Below are positions 22,194 through 30,621 of a DNA stretch of 40,822 nucleotides, piece after piece. The position numbers and the translations under genes were made by a program. The DNA comes from Micromonospora acroterricola (lineage in GTDB: Bacteria; Actinomycetota; Actinomycetes; Mycobacteriales; Micromonosporaceae), in contig NZ_QGKR01000297.1 of assembly GCF_003172955.1 (NCBI RefSeq), positions 1 to 40,822 on the forward strand, in the 5' to 3' direction. Below the pieces are notes generated by a model. That model saw only the letters and a program-made list of their open reading frames with translations. It was not told the origin of the DNA and made no database searches. Numbering within the stretch: the stretch's first letter is position 1; each line of letters begins with the position of its first letter.

Positions 22194-24289
22194 GCACCGG
22201 GGCCGTCGGCCGGGCCCACCCCCGCCTGGAGGGCCGGGAGAAGGTCACCGGCACGGCGCGGTACGCGGTCGAGTACCCGGTGGACGGGGTCACCTACGGC
22301 TGGGCGGTGCCGGCGGCGGTGGTCCGGGGCCGGATCACCCGGGTCGACGCGGCCCCGGCGCTCGCGCTGCCCGGCGTGCTGGCCGTGCTGCACCACGGCA
22401 ACGCACCCCGCCTGGCACCGGGGCCGGATCGAGGGCTGTGGCTGTTGCAGGAACCCGCCGTCCACTACCGGGGGCAGTTCGTCGCGGTGGTCGTGGCCAC
22501 CAGCCTGGAGGCGGCCCGGGAGGCGGCCCGCCTGGTCCGCATCGACTACGACGCGGGGCCACACAGCACCGTCCTCGCCGCCGACCACCCCGGCCTGTAC
22601 CGGCCGGACCAGGTCAACCCCAGCTACCCGACGGACACCGCCGAGGGCGACTTCGACGCCGGGTACGCGGCCGCACCGGTCCGGATGGACGCCACGTACC
22701 GGACGCCTGCCTACCACAACAGCCCGATGGAACCGCACGCCACCACGGCACAGTGGCGCGACGGGCGGCTGCTGGTGCACGACTCGAACCAGGGGGCCGC
22801 TCCCGTGCAGGCCACCCTGGCCGAGCTGTTCGAACTGCCCCGGGAGGCGGTCCGGGTCGTCGCCGAGCACGTCGGTGGCGGCTTCGGCAGCAAGGGGTAC
22901 GCCAAGGCCGCCGTGGTGCTGGCCGCGCTGGCGGCCCGACAGGTGGACCGGCCGGTCCGGCTGGCGCTGACCCGGCAGCAGCTGTTCGGGCCGATCGGCT
23001 ACCGCACGCCCACCATCCAGCGGGTCCGGCTCGCGGCCGACGCCGACGGCCGGCTCACCGCGATCTGCCACGATTCGATCACCCAGACCTCGACCATCCG
23101 GGAGTTCGCCGAGCAGGTCGCCGTCTACACCCGCAGCATGTACGCCGCGCCGCACCGGCGCACCACCCACCGGCTGGTCCGGCTCGACGTGCCGACGCCG
23201 TTCTGGATGCGCGCCCCGGGCGAGTGCCCCGGCGCGTACGCGCTGGAGTCGGCGATGGACGAGCTGGCCACCGCCGTCGGCATCGACCCGGTGGAGCTGC
23301 GGATCCGCAACGACGCGGCGGTCGACCCCGACCTGGGGCAGCCGTTCAGCAGCCGCAACCTGGTCGCCTGCCTGCGCGAGGGCGCCGAACGGTTCGGCTG
23401 GGCGGACCGGGATCCGACGCCCCGGGCCCGGCGTGACGGGCGCTGGCTGGTCGGCACCGGAGTAGCCGGGTCGAGTTACCCGGCCCGGGCCCGGGCGGCC
23501 GCGGCGTCGGCCACCGCGCGGAGCGACGGCGGGTTCCTGGTCCGAATCGACGCCACCGACATCGGCACGGGCGCCCGGACGGCGCTCTGGCAGGTGGCGG
23601 CCGACGCCCTGGGGGTGCCGCCGGAGCGGGTGGAAATCCGGATCGGCGACAGCGACCTGCCCCCGGCCGGCGTGGCCGGCGGCTCGATGGGCACCGCCTC
23701 GTGGAGCTGGGCGGTGATCGGGGCGTGCGAGGCCCTGCGGGTGAAGCTGCGGCAGGTCCCGGGCGGGGCGCCGGCCGACGGCGAGGTGACCGCCGAGGTG
23801 AGCACCGCCGACGAGGTACGCGACCAGCCCGAGCGGCCCCGGTACGCGTACGGGGCACAGTTCGCCGAGGTCCGGGTGGACGTGGACACCGGCGAGGTGC
23901 GGGTGAACCGGATGCTCGGGGTTTTCGCCGCCGGGCGGGTGGTGAATCCGACGACCGCGCGCAGCCAGCTCATCGGCGGCATGACGATGGGAATCTCGAT
24001 GGCCCTGCACGAGGAGGGTGTGCTCGACGAGCGGTACGGCGACTGGGTCAACCACGACCTGGCCACCTACCACATCACCGGCTGCGCGGACGTGGAGCGG
24101 ATCGAGGCGCACTGGATCGACGAGCAGGACGGCGACCTGAACCCGGCCGGCGTCAAGGGCATCGGCGAGATCGGCATCGTCGGCACCGCGGCGGCGATCA
24201 CCAGCGCGGTGTGCCACGCGACGGGCGTACGCGTACGCGACCTCCCGGTGCGGCTGGACAAACTGATCGCCCTATCACCTTTGGCTTAA
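22190..24289 (+). CDS. paoC: Aldehyde oxidoreductase, molybdenum-binding subunit (PaoC/YagR-like)
   Basis: 699 residues from GTG 22190. The start (RAHPRLEGREKVTGTARYA) is the usual a/b hammerhead domain. Molybdopterin-contact blocks are VGGGFGSKGYAKAA and WMRAPGECPGAYALESAMDE. The catalytic Glu of the KGIGE motif is Glu660. The enzyme would oxidise aldehydes (family-typical, broad aromatic aldehydes in E. coli PaoABC) using water oxygen at Mo, passing electrons through the small subunit to FAD. The preceding genes overlap by 4 nt, so the three subunits are made together. A maturation factor of the XdhC/PaoD type is not seen nearby; the MocA-like gene is. Confidence 0.9.
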   Translation: MSTGAVGRAHPRLEGREKVTGTARYAVEYPVDGVTYGWAVPAAVVRGRITRVDAAPALALPGVLAVLHHGNAPRLAPGPDRGLWLLQEPAVHYRGQFVAVVVATSLEAAREAARLVRIDYDAGPHSTVLAADHPGLYRPDQVNPSYPTDTAEGDFDAGYAAAPVRMDATYRTPAYHNSPMEPHATTAQWRDGRLLVHDSNQGAAPVQATLAELFELPREAVRVVAEHVGGGFGSKGYAKAAVVLAALAARQVDRPVRLALTRQQLFGPIGYRTPTIQRVRLAADADGRLTAICHDSITQTSTIREFAEQVAVYTRSMYAAPHRRTTHRLVRLDVPTPFWMRAPGECPGAYALESAMDELATAVGIDPVELRIRNDAAVDPDLGQPFSSRNLVACLREGAERFGWADRDPTPRARRDGRWLVGTGVAGSSYPARARAAAASATARSDGGFLVRIDATDIGTGARTALWQVAADALGVPPERVEIRIGDSDLPPAGVAGGSMGTASWSWAVIGACEALRVKLRQVPGGAPADGEVTAEVSTADEVRDQPERPRYAYGAQFAEVRVDVDTGEVRVNRMLGVFAAGRVVNPTTARSQLIGGMTMGISMALHEEGVLDERYGDWVNHDLATYHITGCADVERIEAHWIDEQDGDLNPAGVKGIGEIGIVGTAAAITSAVCHATGVRVRDLPVRLDKLIALSPLA

Positions 24290-24310
24290 ATAAGCTGGGC
24301 CTGATATAAA
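24281..24310 (+). promoter_or_regulatory. Promoter and small palindrome of the arsR-SRPBCC operon
   Basis: TTGGCT (24281-24286), 18-nt spacer, TATAAA (24305-24310), 7 nt before GTG 24318, so the transcript is nearly leaderless. GCTTA-AA-TAAGC (24284-24295) is an inverted repeat over the -35 that could be an ArsR-type operator. The promoter overlaps the end of the upstream paoC gene. Confidence 0.6.
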
Positions 24311-24317
24311 GGTCGTC

Positions 24318-24686
24318 GTGCACGCCTTCGACGTGCTGGGCGATCCGGTCCGGCGCCGCATCCTGGAGCTGCTCGCCACCGGCGAGCAGAGCGCCGGCGC
24401 GGTCAGCGCGGTGATCCGCGACGAGTTCGGCATCTCCCAGCCCGCCGTGTCCCAGCACCTCAAGGTGCTGCGCGACAACGGCTTCGCCACCGTGCGACCG
24501 GACGGCACCCGGCGGCTCTACGCCGTCGACCCGCGCCCACTGCGTGAGGTCGACGGCTGGCTGGAACACTTCCGCCGGTTCTGGACCCCGCCCCTGGCGG
24601 CACTCGCCACCGAGCTGGCCCGGGGTCGCCGCGAACGGCGGCTGCGCGGCGCCGCCGACCCACCCGAGGAGAGGAACCAACAATGA
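24318..24686 (+). CDS. ArsR-family winged-helix regulator (SRPBCC-associated)
   Basis: 122 residues. The protein opens with FDVLGDPVRRRILELLATGEQ and has the recognition helix ISQPAVSQHLKVLRDNGFATV. No metal-binding Cys motif is present, so it is of the non-metal subgroup that is typically paired with an SRPBCC protein. Such regulators repress their own operon. It overlaps the SRPBCC gene by 4 nt (ATGA, 24683-24686). The inducing ligand is unknown; the partner with its hydrophobic cavity may bind it. Confidence 0.92.
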   Translation: MHAFDVLGDPVRRRILELLATGEQSAGAVSAVIRDEFGISQPAVSQHLKVLRDNGFATVRPDGTRRLYAVDPRPLREVDGWLEHFRRFWTPPLAALATELARGRRERRLRGAADPPEERNQQ

Positions 24687-25324
24687 TCGACGCGACCGAG
24701 CAGATCAACGCCGTCCAGCGCCACGTCGGCAGCCGCACCCTGGAGGCCGGCGAGGCCCGGGTGACCACCCTCAGCCAGACGTACCACGCGACACTCGACG
24801 ACCTCTGGGACGCCTGCACCACCGCCGAGCGCATCCCACGCTGGTTCCTGCCGATCTCCGGCGACCTGCGGCTGCACGGCCGGTACCAGCTCGAGGGCAA
24901 CGCCGGCGGCACCGTCGAGAGCTGCGACCCGCCGCACCGCTTCACCGCCACCTGGGAGTACGGCGGCGAGGTGAGCTGGATCGAGGTGCGGCTCACCCCC
25001 GTCGACGACGAGCGGACCCGCTTCGAGCTGGACCACATCGCGCACGTCGACCAGGACCGGTGGGCCCAGTTCGGGCCGGGCGCCGTCGGCGTCGGTTGGG
25101 ACCTGGGCCTGCTCGGTCTCGCCTCCCACCTGGCCGCCGACGGCAGCGGGGTGTCGCCGGAGCAGAGCGCCGAGTGGAGCGCCTCCGACGAGGGACGGCG
25201 GTTCATGGAGCTGAGCAGCCAGCTGTGGGGCGAGGCGAACATCGCGGCCGGCACCGACGCCGACGAGGCGAAAGCCGCCGCCGAACGCACCACCGCCTTC
25301 TACACCGGCGCACCCACCCCGTAA
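24683..25324 (+). CDS. SRPBCC (AHSA1-like) ligand-binding domain protein
   Basis: 213 residues. After about 25 residues the domain starts with TLSQTYHATLDDLWDACTTAERIPRWFLP, the hallmark of the AHSA1 (activator of Hsp90 ATPase homologue) branch of the START/SRPBCC fold, and continues with VESCDPPHRFTATWEYGG. The fold has a deep hydrophobic cavity; the ligand is unknown. Longer than the minimal domain by a C-terminal helical tail with an Ala-rich end. ArsR-SRPBCC pairs are widespread in actinomycetes. Translationally coupled to arsR. Confidence 0.88.
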   Translation: MIDATEQINAVQRHVGSRTLEAGEARVTTLSQTYHATLDDLWDACTTAERIPRWFLPISGDLRLHGRYQLEGNAGGTVESCDPPHRFTATWEYGGEVSWIEVRLTPVDDERTRFELDHIAHVDQDRWAQFGPGAVGVGWDLGLLGLASHLAADGSGVSPEQSAEWSASDEGRRFMELSSQLWGEANIAAGTDADEAKAAAERTTAFYTGAPTP

Positions 25325-25412
25325 CGCGACCGACCTCGCCGCCCGCCGCTCGCACGCCGCGCCACGACGCGCGGCCGCTCGCCCGACGGCGTCCCACCTG
25401 CGGCGCCGATCC

Positions 25413-25458
25413 GGGGAGAATCGTGGTGATCGGAGATCACCTGACCGCGATTCTCCCT
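25413..25458. promoter_or_regulatory. Nested inverted repeats upstream of the NUDIX gene
   Basis: Outer arms GGGAGAATCG (25414-25423) and CGATTCTCCC (25448-25457) pair perfectly and enclose a second perfect hairpin, GGTGATC-GGA-GATCACC (25425-25441). It lies 89 nt past the SRPBCC stop and ends 26 nt before the NUDIX ATG. It could be a terminator, an operator pair or an RNA element; no known riboswitch class is recognised. Confidence 0.6.
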
Positions 25459-25483
25459 AGATCGACGGGTAACGTGCTGCGGC

Positions 25484-25999
25484 ATGACCGGTGGGCCGTA
25501 CTCGCACTGCTCGTACTGTGGCGCCGCCTACCCGTCGACGGCTGGCTGGCCTCGGGTCTGCGACGGTTGTGGCGAGACGGTGTGGCGGAACCCGCTGCCG
25601 GTCGCGGTGGCGGTGCTGCCGGTCCGCACCGACGAGGGCCTGGGCGTGGTGGTGGTCCGTCGCGACATCGAGCCCGCCCGGGGGTTGCTCGCGCTGCCCG
25701 GCGGCTTCATCGAGTACGGCGAGGAGTGGTCCGACGCGCTGGTCCGTGAGCTGCGGGAGGAGACCGGGCTCGTCGCGGTGGCCGAGGACGCCCGGCTGTT
25801 CGCGGTGCACGGCGCCCCGGCGGGCGGCACGATGATGGTCTTCGGGGTGCTGCCCGAGCAGCGGGCGGAGGACCTGCCGCCATCGGCGCCGACCGAGGAG
25901 GCGACCGAGTGGCTGGTGCTCACCGACCCGGTCGAGCTGGCGTTCTCCACCCACACCCGGGTCCTCGCCGACTTCTTGGCTCAGGCCCGCCACGCCTGA
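25484..25999 (+). CDS. NUDIX hydrolase with N-terminal zinc ribbon
   Basis: 171 residues. Residues 9-30 contain a CSYC...CDGC zinc ribbon as in NudC/NADH pyrophosphatases and related NUDIX proteins. The Nudix box GGFIEYGEEWSDALVRELRE followed by ETGL fits GX5EX7REUXEEXGU fully, so Mg-dependent pyrophosphohydrolase activity is expected; substrate could be a dinucleotide or ADP-ribose. ATG 25484 has no ribosome-binding site; TAACGT at 25470-25475 is a possible -10 for a near-leaderless message. The nested hairpin lies upstream and a perfect terminator follows. Confidence 0.9.
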   Translation: MTGGPYSHCSYCGAAYPSTAGWPRVCDGCGETVWRNPLPVAVAVLPVRTDEGLGVVVVRRDIEPARGLLALPGGFIEYGEEWSDALVRELREETGLVAVAEDARLFAVHGAPAGGTMMVFGVLPEQRAEDLPPSAPTEEATEWLVLTDPVELAFSTHTRVLADFLAQARHA

Positions 26000-26047
26000 G
26001 CCCCGGGGCGACGGGCGGATCTGCGTCGTGCGGGGCGCGTAGACAGC

Positions 26048-26084
26048 GGCTGGCGCCCGTCGGACACTCCGACGGGCGCCAGCC
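26048..26084. terminator. Bidirectional terminator between NUDIX and LPXTG genes
   Basis: A perfect 17-bp stem (26048-26064 with 26068-26084) with the 3-nt loop CAC, followed by T/G-rich sequence. It sits between convergent genes ending at 25999 and 26123. Confidence 0.93.
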
Positions 26085-26122
26085 TCTGGTGCTGTCCGGG
26101 CACTGCCCGGTTGGTGCTGCGG

Positions 26123-26755
26123 TTAGTGCGCGGCCCCGCTGAAGCGCTGGCGACGACGCCACGCCAGGGTCAGCAGCAGCATGATCGCGCCGGCGCCAAC
26201 CAGGCCGCCGCCGAGCTTCATGGGCGTGCTGAGGCTGCTACCCGTGACGGGCAGCGGCTGCTTCTTGTCCAGCACCCGAAGCTGCGTGGTGGCGGTCCGT
26301 CCGGACTCCCGGCCCGTAGCGGTGAAGGTCAACAGACCCGTCACCGACGGGCGGTAGCTCCGGGAGAACTGGCCCTGGGCGTTGGTCTGCGCCGTGAAGC
26401 TCAGCGGCGCGCTCGCCTGGTACGCCACCGGCCGCATGGCCACGGTGCTGCCGTCGCTGCGGCGGGCCGGTGCCTGGCCGGCGGCCGGCGCCGCCAGCGG
26501 CGTGACGGTCACGACGATGTCGACCGTCTCGTTCGGACCGAAGCCCGTACCGGTCAGCACGACCGTCTCGCCGAGGAAGATCGTCGGCCGGTTGACGGTC
26601 AGCGACGGGGGTGCGGGCACGTACGGCGGTGGCTGTGGCGTGTCCGTGATCGTCGGCGACGGCTGCGGCTGCGGCTGTGCCGCCCCCGCCGCGGTCGGCA
26701 CGGCCACCACGGCCAGGCCGACCGTGAGCGCCATGATGATGCGGGATAGCCGCAT
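26123..26755 (-). CDS. LPXTG-anchored secreted surface protein
   Basis: 210 residues from ATG 26755, which has GGAGGG upstream; an in-frame start at 26779 is less likely because it lacks this. The signal peptide (MRLSRIIMALTVGLAVVAVP) ends at AGA. A Pro/Thr-rich linker precedes one Ig-like/IPT domain (PTIFLGETVVLTGTGFGPNE) and a second beta-rich stretch. The C-terminus has a full sorting signal: LPVTG, a hydrophobic helix and RRRQR, so a sortase should attach the protein to peptidoglycan. No sortase gene is in the window. It lies 13 nt downstream of the DUF4012 gene, so the two are co-transcribed and both are surface proteins. Function unknown. Confidence 0.85.
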   Translation of the reverse strand: MRLSRIIMALTVGLAVVAVPTAAGAAQPQPQPSPTITDTPQPPPYVPAPPSLTVNRPTIFLGETVVLTGTGFGPNETVDIVVTVTPLAAPAAGQAPARRSDGSTVAMRPVAYQASAPLSFTAQTNAQGQFSRSYRPSVTGLLTFTATGRESGRTATTQLRVLDKKQPLPVTGSSLSTPMKLGGGLVGAGAIMLLLTLAWRRRQRFSGAAH

Positions 26756-26768
26756 GATTGGTTCCCTC

Positions 26769-28553
26769 CTACTGGTCACAGCTTGGTGCGGAATGAACTT
26801 GGGTGGTCCAAGGGCTGGCGGTGGGGGTCAGCCACAGCTCGGCTTGTCCGACGCCGGTCTTCGCGGTCAACACGGTGACCTCCAAGACCCGTTCGGCGCC
26901 GGGGCTCGCCTCGACGTTGGCCGTGGCGACCTGGCGGCGTCGTTCGGTGCCGCTGCCCAGAGCGATCTCCGTACCGTCGAGGCGCGCGTCGAGCACACTT
27001 CCGCCCGCCGGACTGAAGATCGACACCAGCGTGCGGATGGTGTACGGGTCCCCTGCCAGGCCGAGGCCGAGGACGGACTCACTGAGTCCGGTCTTCGGCG
27101 CCGTCGAGCGCAGGGTCACCCGCAGCCGGAGCTCACGGCGGCCGTCGGGCCGGCATTCGCCGACCGTGAGGTTCGCCGTCGGCCGCAGGTAGTAGCCGAG
27201 CTTCGCGCCGCTGCCGTCGTTGAGGAACACGCCGACCGTCGGCACGGTGTCCTGTTCCGGAAGCGTCCCGGCCATCCGGCTGTCGCCGAATGTCCGCTGT
27301 TCCTCCGGTCGGGCACTCCAGAACAATATCCGGCGTTCAGTGATAGCACGGTCAAATGCGGACAACAACACCCGCGGGTTGACATTCTTCTTGAAGAAGG
27401 CATCAAACACCGCTGCGGCGGACGCCGTGAAGAACTCGTCCTGCTCTCTGGTGCCTAGGCGCTGGTAGGTCTCGTTGAGCAGCGTCTGCACGACCTTTTC
27501 GCTGGCCAGCGGGACGCCGCCGGGCACCAGCACCGGGCCGGTCGCCTTGAGCAGGTAGGACAGCACCACCGGGTCGACGGCGAGCACGCCGTCGACCGTG
27601 GTGCCGGTCTTGCGGCGGAACATCTCGCGGTACAGCGCGGCGGCGGTCGGGAAGTGCGGGGTCAGATTGACGTCGGCGGGATAGATGCCAGGCAGGTCGG
27701 TCCAGAGTGCCCTGGTCTCGGCGGGCAGCTTCAGCGCCGGCAGGAATCGACCGAGGGAGGCGCTGCTGCCCTGCCGGCCCATCCGGACCTGGCCCTTCTC
27801 GGCCTCGATCATCGCGTACGCGCCGAACATGCCGCCGGTGGCGCGCAGCTCGGCGAGATTCTGCGAGACCAGCAGGTACCGGCGTGGTCCGTTCGCGCCG
27901 AGCAGCGGCGGGAGCAGCCGGGCGCCCTGGTCGGCGGCCGTGGTGAGGCTGGCCAGCCGGTCGATCTCGCCGCGCAGATCGGTCAGCGCCTGCCGGATCT
28001 GGTCGACCAGCCGATCGGCGGGCACCGCGGCCAGGTCGCGGCGGGTGCGCTGCACCGCGTCGTCCACCCGGGACAGTTCGGCGGAGACCCCGGTGAGCTT
28101 GGCCAGATCCAGCCGGCCCCCGGTCGGCACGAGGCTGGTCAGGTCCGTCCGCAGCAGGGCCGGGAACGCCTGCCGGGCCAGTTCGTCGATGGCGACGGCG
28201 ATCTGCTGGACAGCGTCGAGGTCGTCGCCGGCGATCGGGGTACGCCGGCCGAGCTGCCAGCCCGGGTCGGCGGTCACGGCCCGGGCCGCGGCGGACTGCT
28301 CCTGGAGCGCGGCGAGGGTCCGCAGGGCGCGGTCGGTCTCACCACCGACAACCTGTGCGCTCAGCTCGCGGGCCAGGCCCGCGGCGTTGAGCAGGTGGGC
28401 CCGCGCCTGCCAGCCGCGGAAGCCGATCCAGCCGCCGGTGGCCAGCAGCAACGAGCCGACCACCAGGGCACCGAGGAGTGCCCGGCGCAGTCGGGCACGC
28501 CGGCGGCGCCGGGACCGGCTGTGCCGCCGGCGCGGTCGTTCGCTCTCCGTCAC
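26769..28553 (-). CDS. DUF4012 domain membrane-anchored protein
   Basis: 594 residues from GTG 28553, with AGGAG 6 nt before. The N-terminal 25 residues are very Arg-rich and cytoplasmic; one helix follows (LLGALVVGSLLLATGGWIGF), after which the protein is extracytoplasmic. A helical segment with paired Ala/Leu repeats precedes the DUF4012 core (PRRYLLVSQNLAELRATGGMFGAY; ARFLPAL-type segment; DGVLAVDPVVLSYLLKATGP). DUF4012 proteins have a region related to the LytR-CpsA-Psr family and often occur in polysaccharide gene clusters; a role in attaching polysaccharide to the wall is possible but not shown. Upstream start MLRTSGISD is rejected for lack of a ribosome-binding site. Confidence 0.88.
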   Translation of the reverse strand: MTESERPRRRHSRSRRRRRARLRRALLGALVVGSLLLATGGWIGFRGWQARAHLLNAAGLARELSAQVVGGETDRALRTLAALQEQSAAARAVTADPGWQLGRRTPIAGDDLDAVQQIAVAIDELARQAFPALLRTDLTSLVPTGGRLDLAKLTGVSAELSRVDDAVQRTRRDLAAVPADRLVDQIRQALTDLRGEIDRLASLTTAADQGARLLPPLLGANGPRRYLLVSQNLAELRATGGMFGAYAMIEAEKGQVRMGRQGSSASLGRFLPALKLPAETRALWTDLPGIYPADVNLTPHFPTAAALYREMFRRKTGTTVDGVLAVDPVVLSYLLKATGPVLVPGGVPLASEKVVQTLLNETYQRLGTREQDEFFTASAAAVFDAFFKKNVNPRVLLSAFDRAITERRILFWSARPEEQRTFGDSRMAGTLPEQDTVPTVGVFLNDGSGAKLGYYLRPTANLTVGECRPDGRRELRLRVTLRSTAPKTGLSESVLGLGLAGDPYTIRTLVSIFSPAGGSVLDARLDGTEIALGSGTERRRQVATANVEASPGAERVLEVTVLTAKTGVGQAELWLTPTASPWTTQVHSAPSCDQ

Positions 28554-28653
28554 ACCACACTCCTGATTCCTGGAACCGGACAGACGGTCCGATATCCCTG
28601 ACGTTCTTAGCACGCATCCGGACGTCTCGTACCGTTATGGCATTTCTCGTCCG

Positions 28654-29919
28654 TTACGCGAGGGTCTTTCGCGGACTGGCGGGTTCGGAGACCCTGCCGG
28701 CAACCTCGAGCAGCAGCCGCTCGATCCGGTCCACGCCGGCCGGCAACGACATCTCCCGCAGGTACGCCTCCCGGCCCCGGCGGCCCATCTCCACCCGCGA
28801 CGGCGGGGGGATGGTGGCGGCCAACCAGAACCGGTCCGCCAGCGCCGCCCAGTCCTCGGGCGGGCAGGACAGCCCCGCCCGCGTGCGTTCCACCAGGTCG
28901 GCGGTGTCCCCGCCGGCCGAGGCCACCACCGGCGCGGCGCAGCTGAGCGCGGCCTGCAGCTTGCCCGGCACCATGCCGTGCAGCTCCGGAAGGTCGCGCA
29001 GCATGACCAGCTGGTAGTCCGCGGCGGCATACAGCTCGGGCATGTCGACCGGGGAGCGGCGTTCCACGAACCGGACGTTGTCCGCACCCAACTCGGCGGC
29101 GAGCCCCCGCACCCGCCGCTCGTCCGCCCCGGAGCCGACAAGGACCAGGTCCATCGTCCGGTCCAGCGCCGCGGCGGCCCGTACCGCCGTCTCCAACCCC
29201 TGCCGGGCTCCGATGGTGCCGGCGTGCATCACCACGCACCGCCCGTCGCCGCCGACCAGCTGACGGGCCGCCGGGCTGGGCGTCGCGGGGTGGAAGATCC
29301 GCTCGTCGGTCCAGTTCAGCACCACCTGGACCCGGGCCGGGTCGGCGCCGGCGGCGACCACCAGGTCCCGCATCGACGGCGCCGCCACGGCCACCCGCGC
29401 GGCACTGCGGTAGACCCGCGCCATCGCGGCGCCCATCCGTGCCGCCCAGCGCCCGTCACCCGCCTCCTCGGCGCCGTCGAGTGCCCACACGTCCTGCACG
29501 TGCAGGACCACTGGCACCCGCCCGAGCAGCCGCAGCACCGCGGCCGTGGCGAACGTGGTGGCCGGCAGTTGGAAGACGTAGAGCGCGTCCACGTTGCCGA
29601 GGAACCGGCGCGCGGCCAACGCCGCGCTGCCGGCGAACGAGACGTAGCTCGCCATCCTGCCGCCGGTGGACGTGGCGCCGCTGGAGTAGCGCGGCACCCG
29701 CCGCACGGACAGCCGTTGGCTGTGCGTCTCGTGGTGCCAGCGCTGGCGCCAGCCGGGGTAGACGTGTCCGCCGGGGTAGTCCGGGAAGCCGGTGAGCACC
29801 CGGACCTCGTGCCCGCGCGCGGCCAGCTCCTCGGCGAGGCTGCCGGGGATGAACGCCGGCTCCGGCGGAAAGTGGTACGACAGGATGCCGATCTTCACCG
29901 GGTCACCGCCGTTCGCCAC
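28654..29919 (-). CDS. GT4 family glycosyltransferase (WcaI-like)
   Basis: 421 residues. GT-B fold: N-terminal KIGILSYHFPPEPAFIPGSL with a YPxGHVYPG region, the WcaI-like opening; the linker; and a C-terminal half with VVMHAGTIGARQGLETAVRA (sugar-nucleotide phosphate loop) and FVERRSPVDMPELYAAADY, ending MVPGKLQAALSCAAPVVAS, the E/K-containing donor motif region. It adds a sugar from a nucleotide donor to a lipid-linked or growing glycan, most likely an exopolysaccharide. Start GTG 29919 has GGGGCGG upstream; a second in-frame GTG at 29898 is possible. Divergent from the LMW-PTP gene and upstream of the DUF4012 gene. Confidence 0.9.
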   Translation of the reverse strand: MANGGDPVKIGILSYHFPPEPAFIPGSLAEELAARGHEVRVLTGFPDYPGGHVYPGWRQRWHHETHSQRLSVRRVPRYSSGATSTGGRMASYVSFAGSAALAARRFLGNVDALYVFQLPATTFATAAVLRLLGRVPVVLHVQDVWALDGAEEAGDGRWAARMGAAMARVYRSAARVAVAAPSMRDLVVAAGADPARVQVVLNWTDERIFHPATPSPAARQLVGGDGRCVVMHAGTIGARQGLETAVRAAAALDRTMDLVLVGSGADERRVRGLAAELGADNVRFVERRSPVDMPELYAAADYQLVMLRDLPELHGMVPGKLQAALSCAAPVVASAGGDTADLVERTRAGLSCPPEDWAALADRFWLAATIPPPSRVEMGRRGREAYLREMSLPAGVDRIERLLLEVAGRVSEPASPRKTLA

Positions 29920-30066
29920 GGAACCGCCCCGGTCGGCGCGGCACCGCGACCGACGGGCGCCCGGCCCGCGTACGATGCCGACAACCCCTCACCGCGCGGC
30001 CACCGGCGTCGACGCACCGCTCTCGCGGTGCGGCCGTCCGCGTCCGCACCGATGAGAGGGGCACCC

Positions 30067-30621
30067 ATGGCCGACCGCGTCCTGTTCGTCTGCCACGCCA
30101 ACCTGTGCCGGTCGCCGATGGCCGAGTACCTGGCCCGACGGCTGCTGGCCGACCGGCCGGTCACCGTGGCCAGCGCCGGCACCGACGCCCTGGACGGGCT
30201 GTCGATGCACCCGTACGCCATGGAGATCGCGGCCGAGGGCGGCGCGGACCCGTCGGCGTTCCGCAGCCGGGGGCTGCGCCCCGAGTACCTGGCCGACGCG
30301 ACGCTGGTGCTGACCGCGACCCGACGCCAGCGCTCGGTCTGCACCGCGCTGGCGCCGGCCGCGCTGCACCGGACGTTCACCCTGCGCCAGTTCGGCCGGC
30401 TGGCCGCGGCGGCCGAGCCGCCGGTGGAACCGGCCGACGACTCGCTGGGGGCGGCGATCGCCGCGGCCGCCCACGCCCGGGGGCGGCTGCAACCCGCCGC
30501 CCCGGACGCGGACGACCTGCGGGACCCGATCGGCGGCACCGCCGCCGACTTCCGACGCTGCGCCGAGGAGATCGAACGGTCGCTACGACCCCTCGCCGCG
30601 CTCATCGGGGCAACCGGGTGA
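30067..30621 (+). CDS. Low-molecular-weight protein tyrosine phosphatase (Wzb-like)
   Basis: 184 residues from ATG 30067, with GAGAGGGG upstream. The P-loop is CHANLCRS with the nucleophile Cys9 and Arg15 (CX5R), preceded by LFV. The general-acid region is DPIGGTAADF near the C-terminus, where a DP motif is expected. These enzymes dephosphorylate BY-type tyrosine kinases and so switch polysaccharide export and chain length. It is convergent with the BY-kinase gene and the two stop-codon ends overlap by 20 nt (30602-30621). Confidence 0.93.
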   Translation: MADRVLFVCHANLCRSPMAEYLARRLLADRPVTVASAGTDALDGLSMHPYAMEIAAEGGADPSAFRSRGLRPEYLADATLVLTATRRQRSVCTALAPAALHRTFTLRQFGRLAAAAEPPVEPADDSLGAAIAAAAHARGRLQPAAPDADDLRDPIGGTAADFRRCAEEIERSLRPLAALIGATG

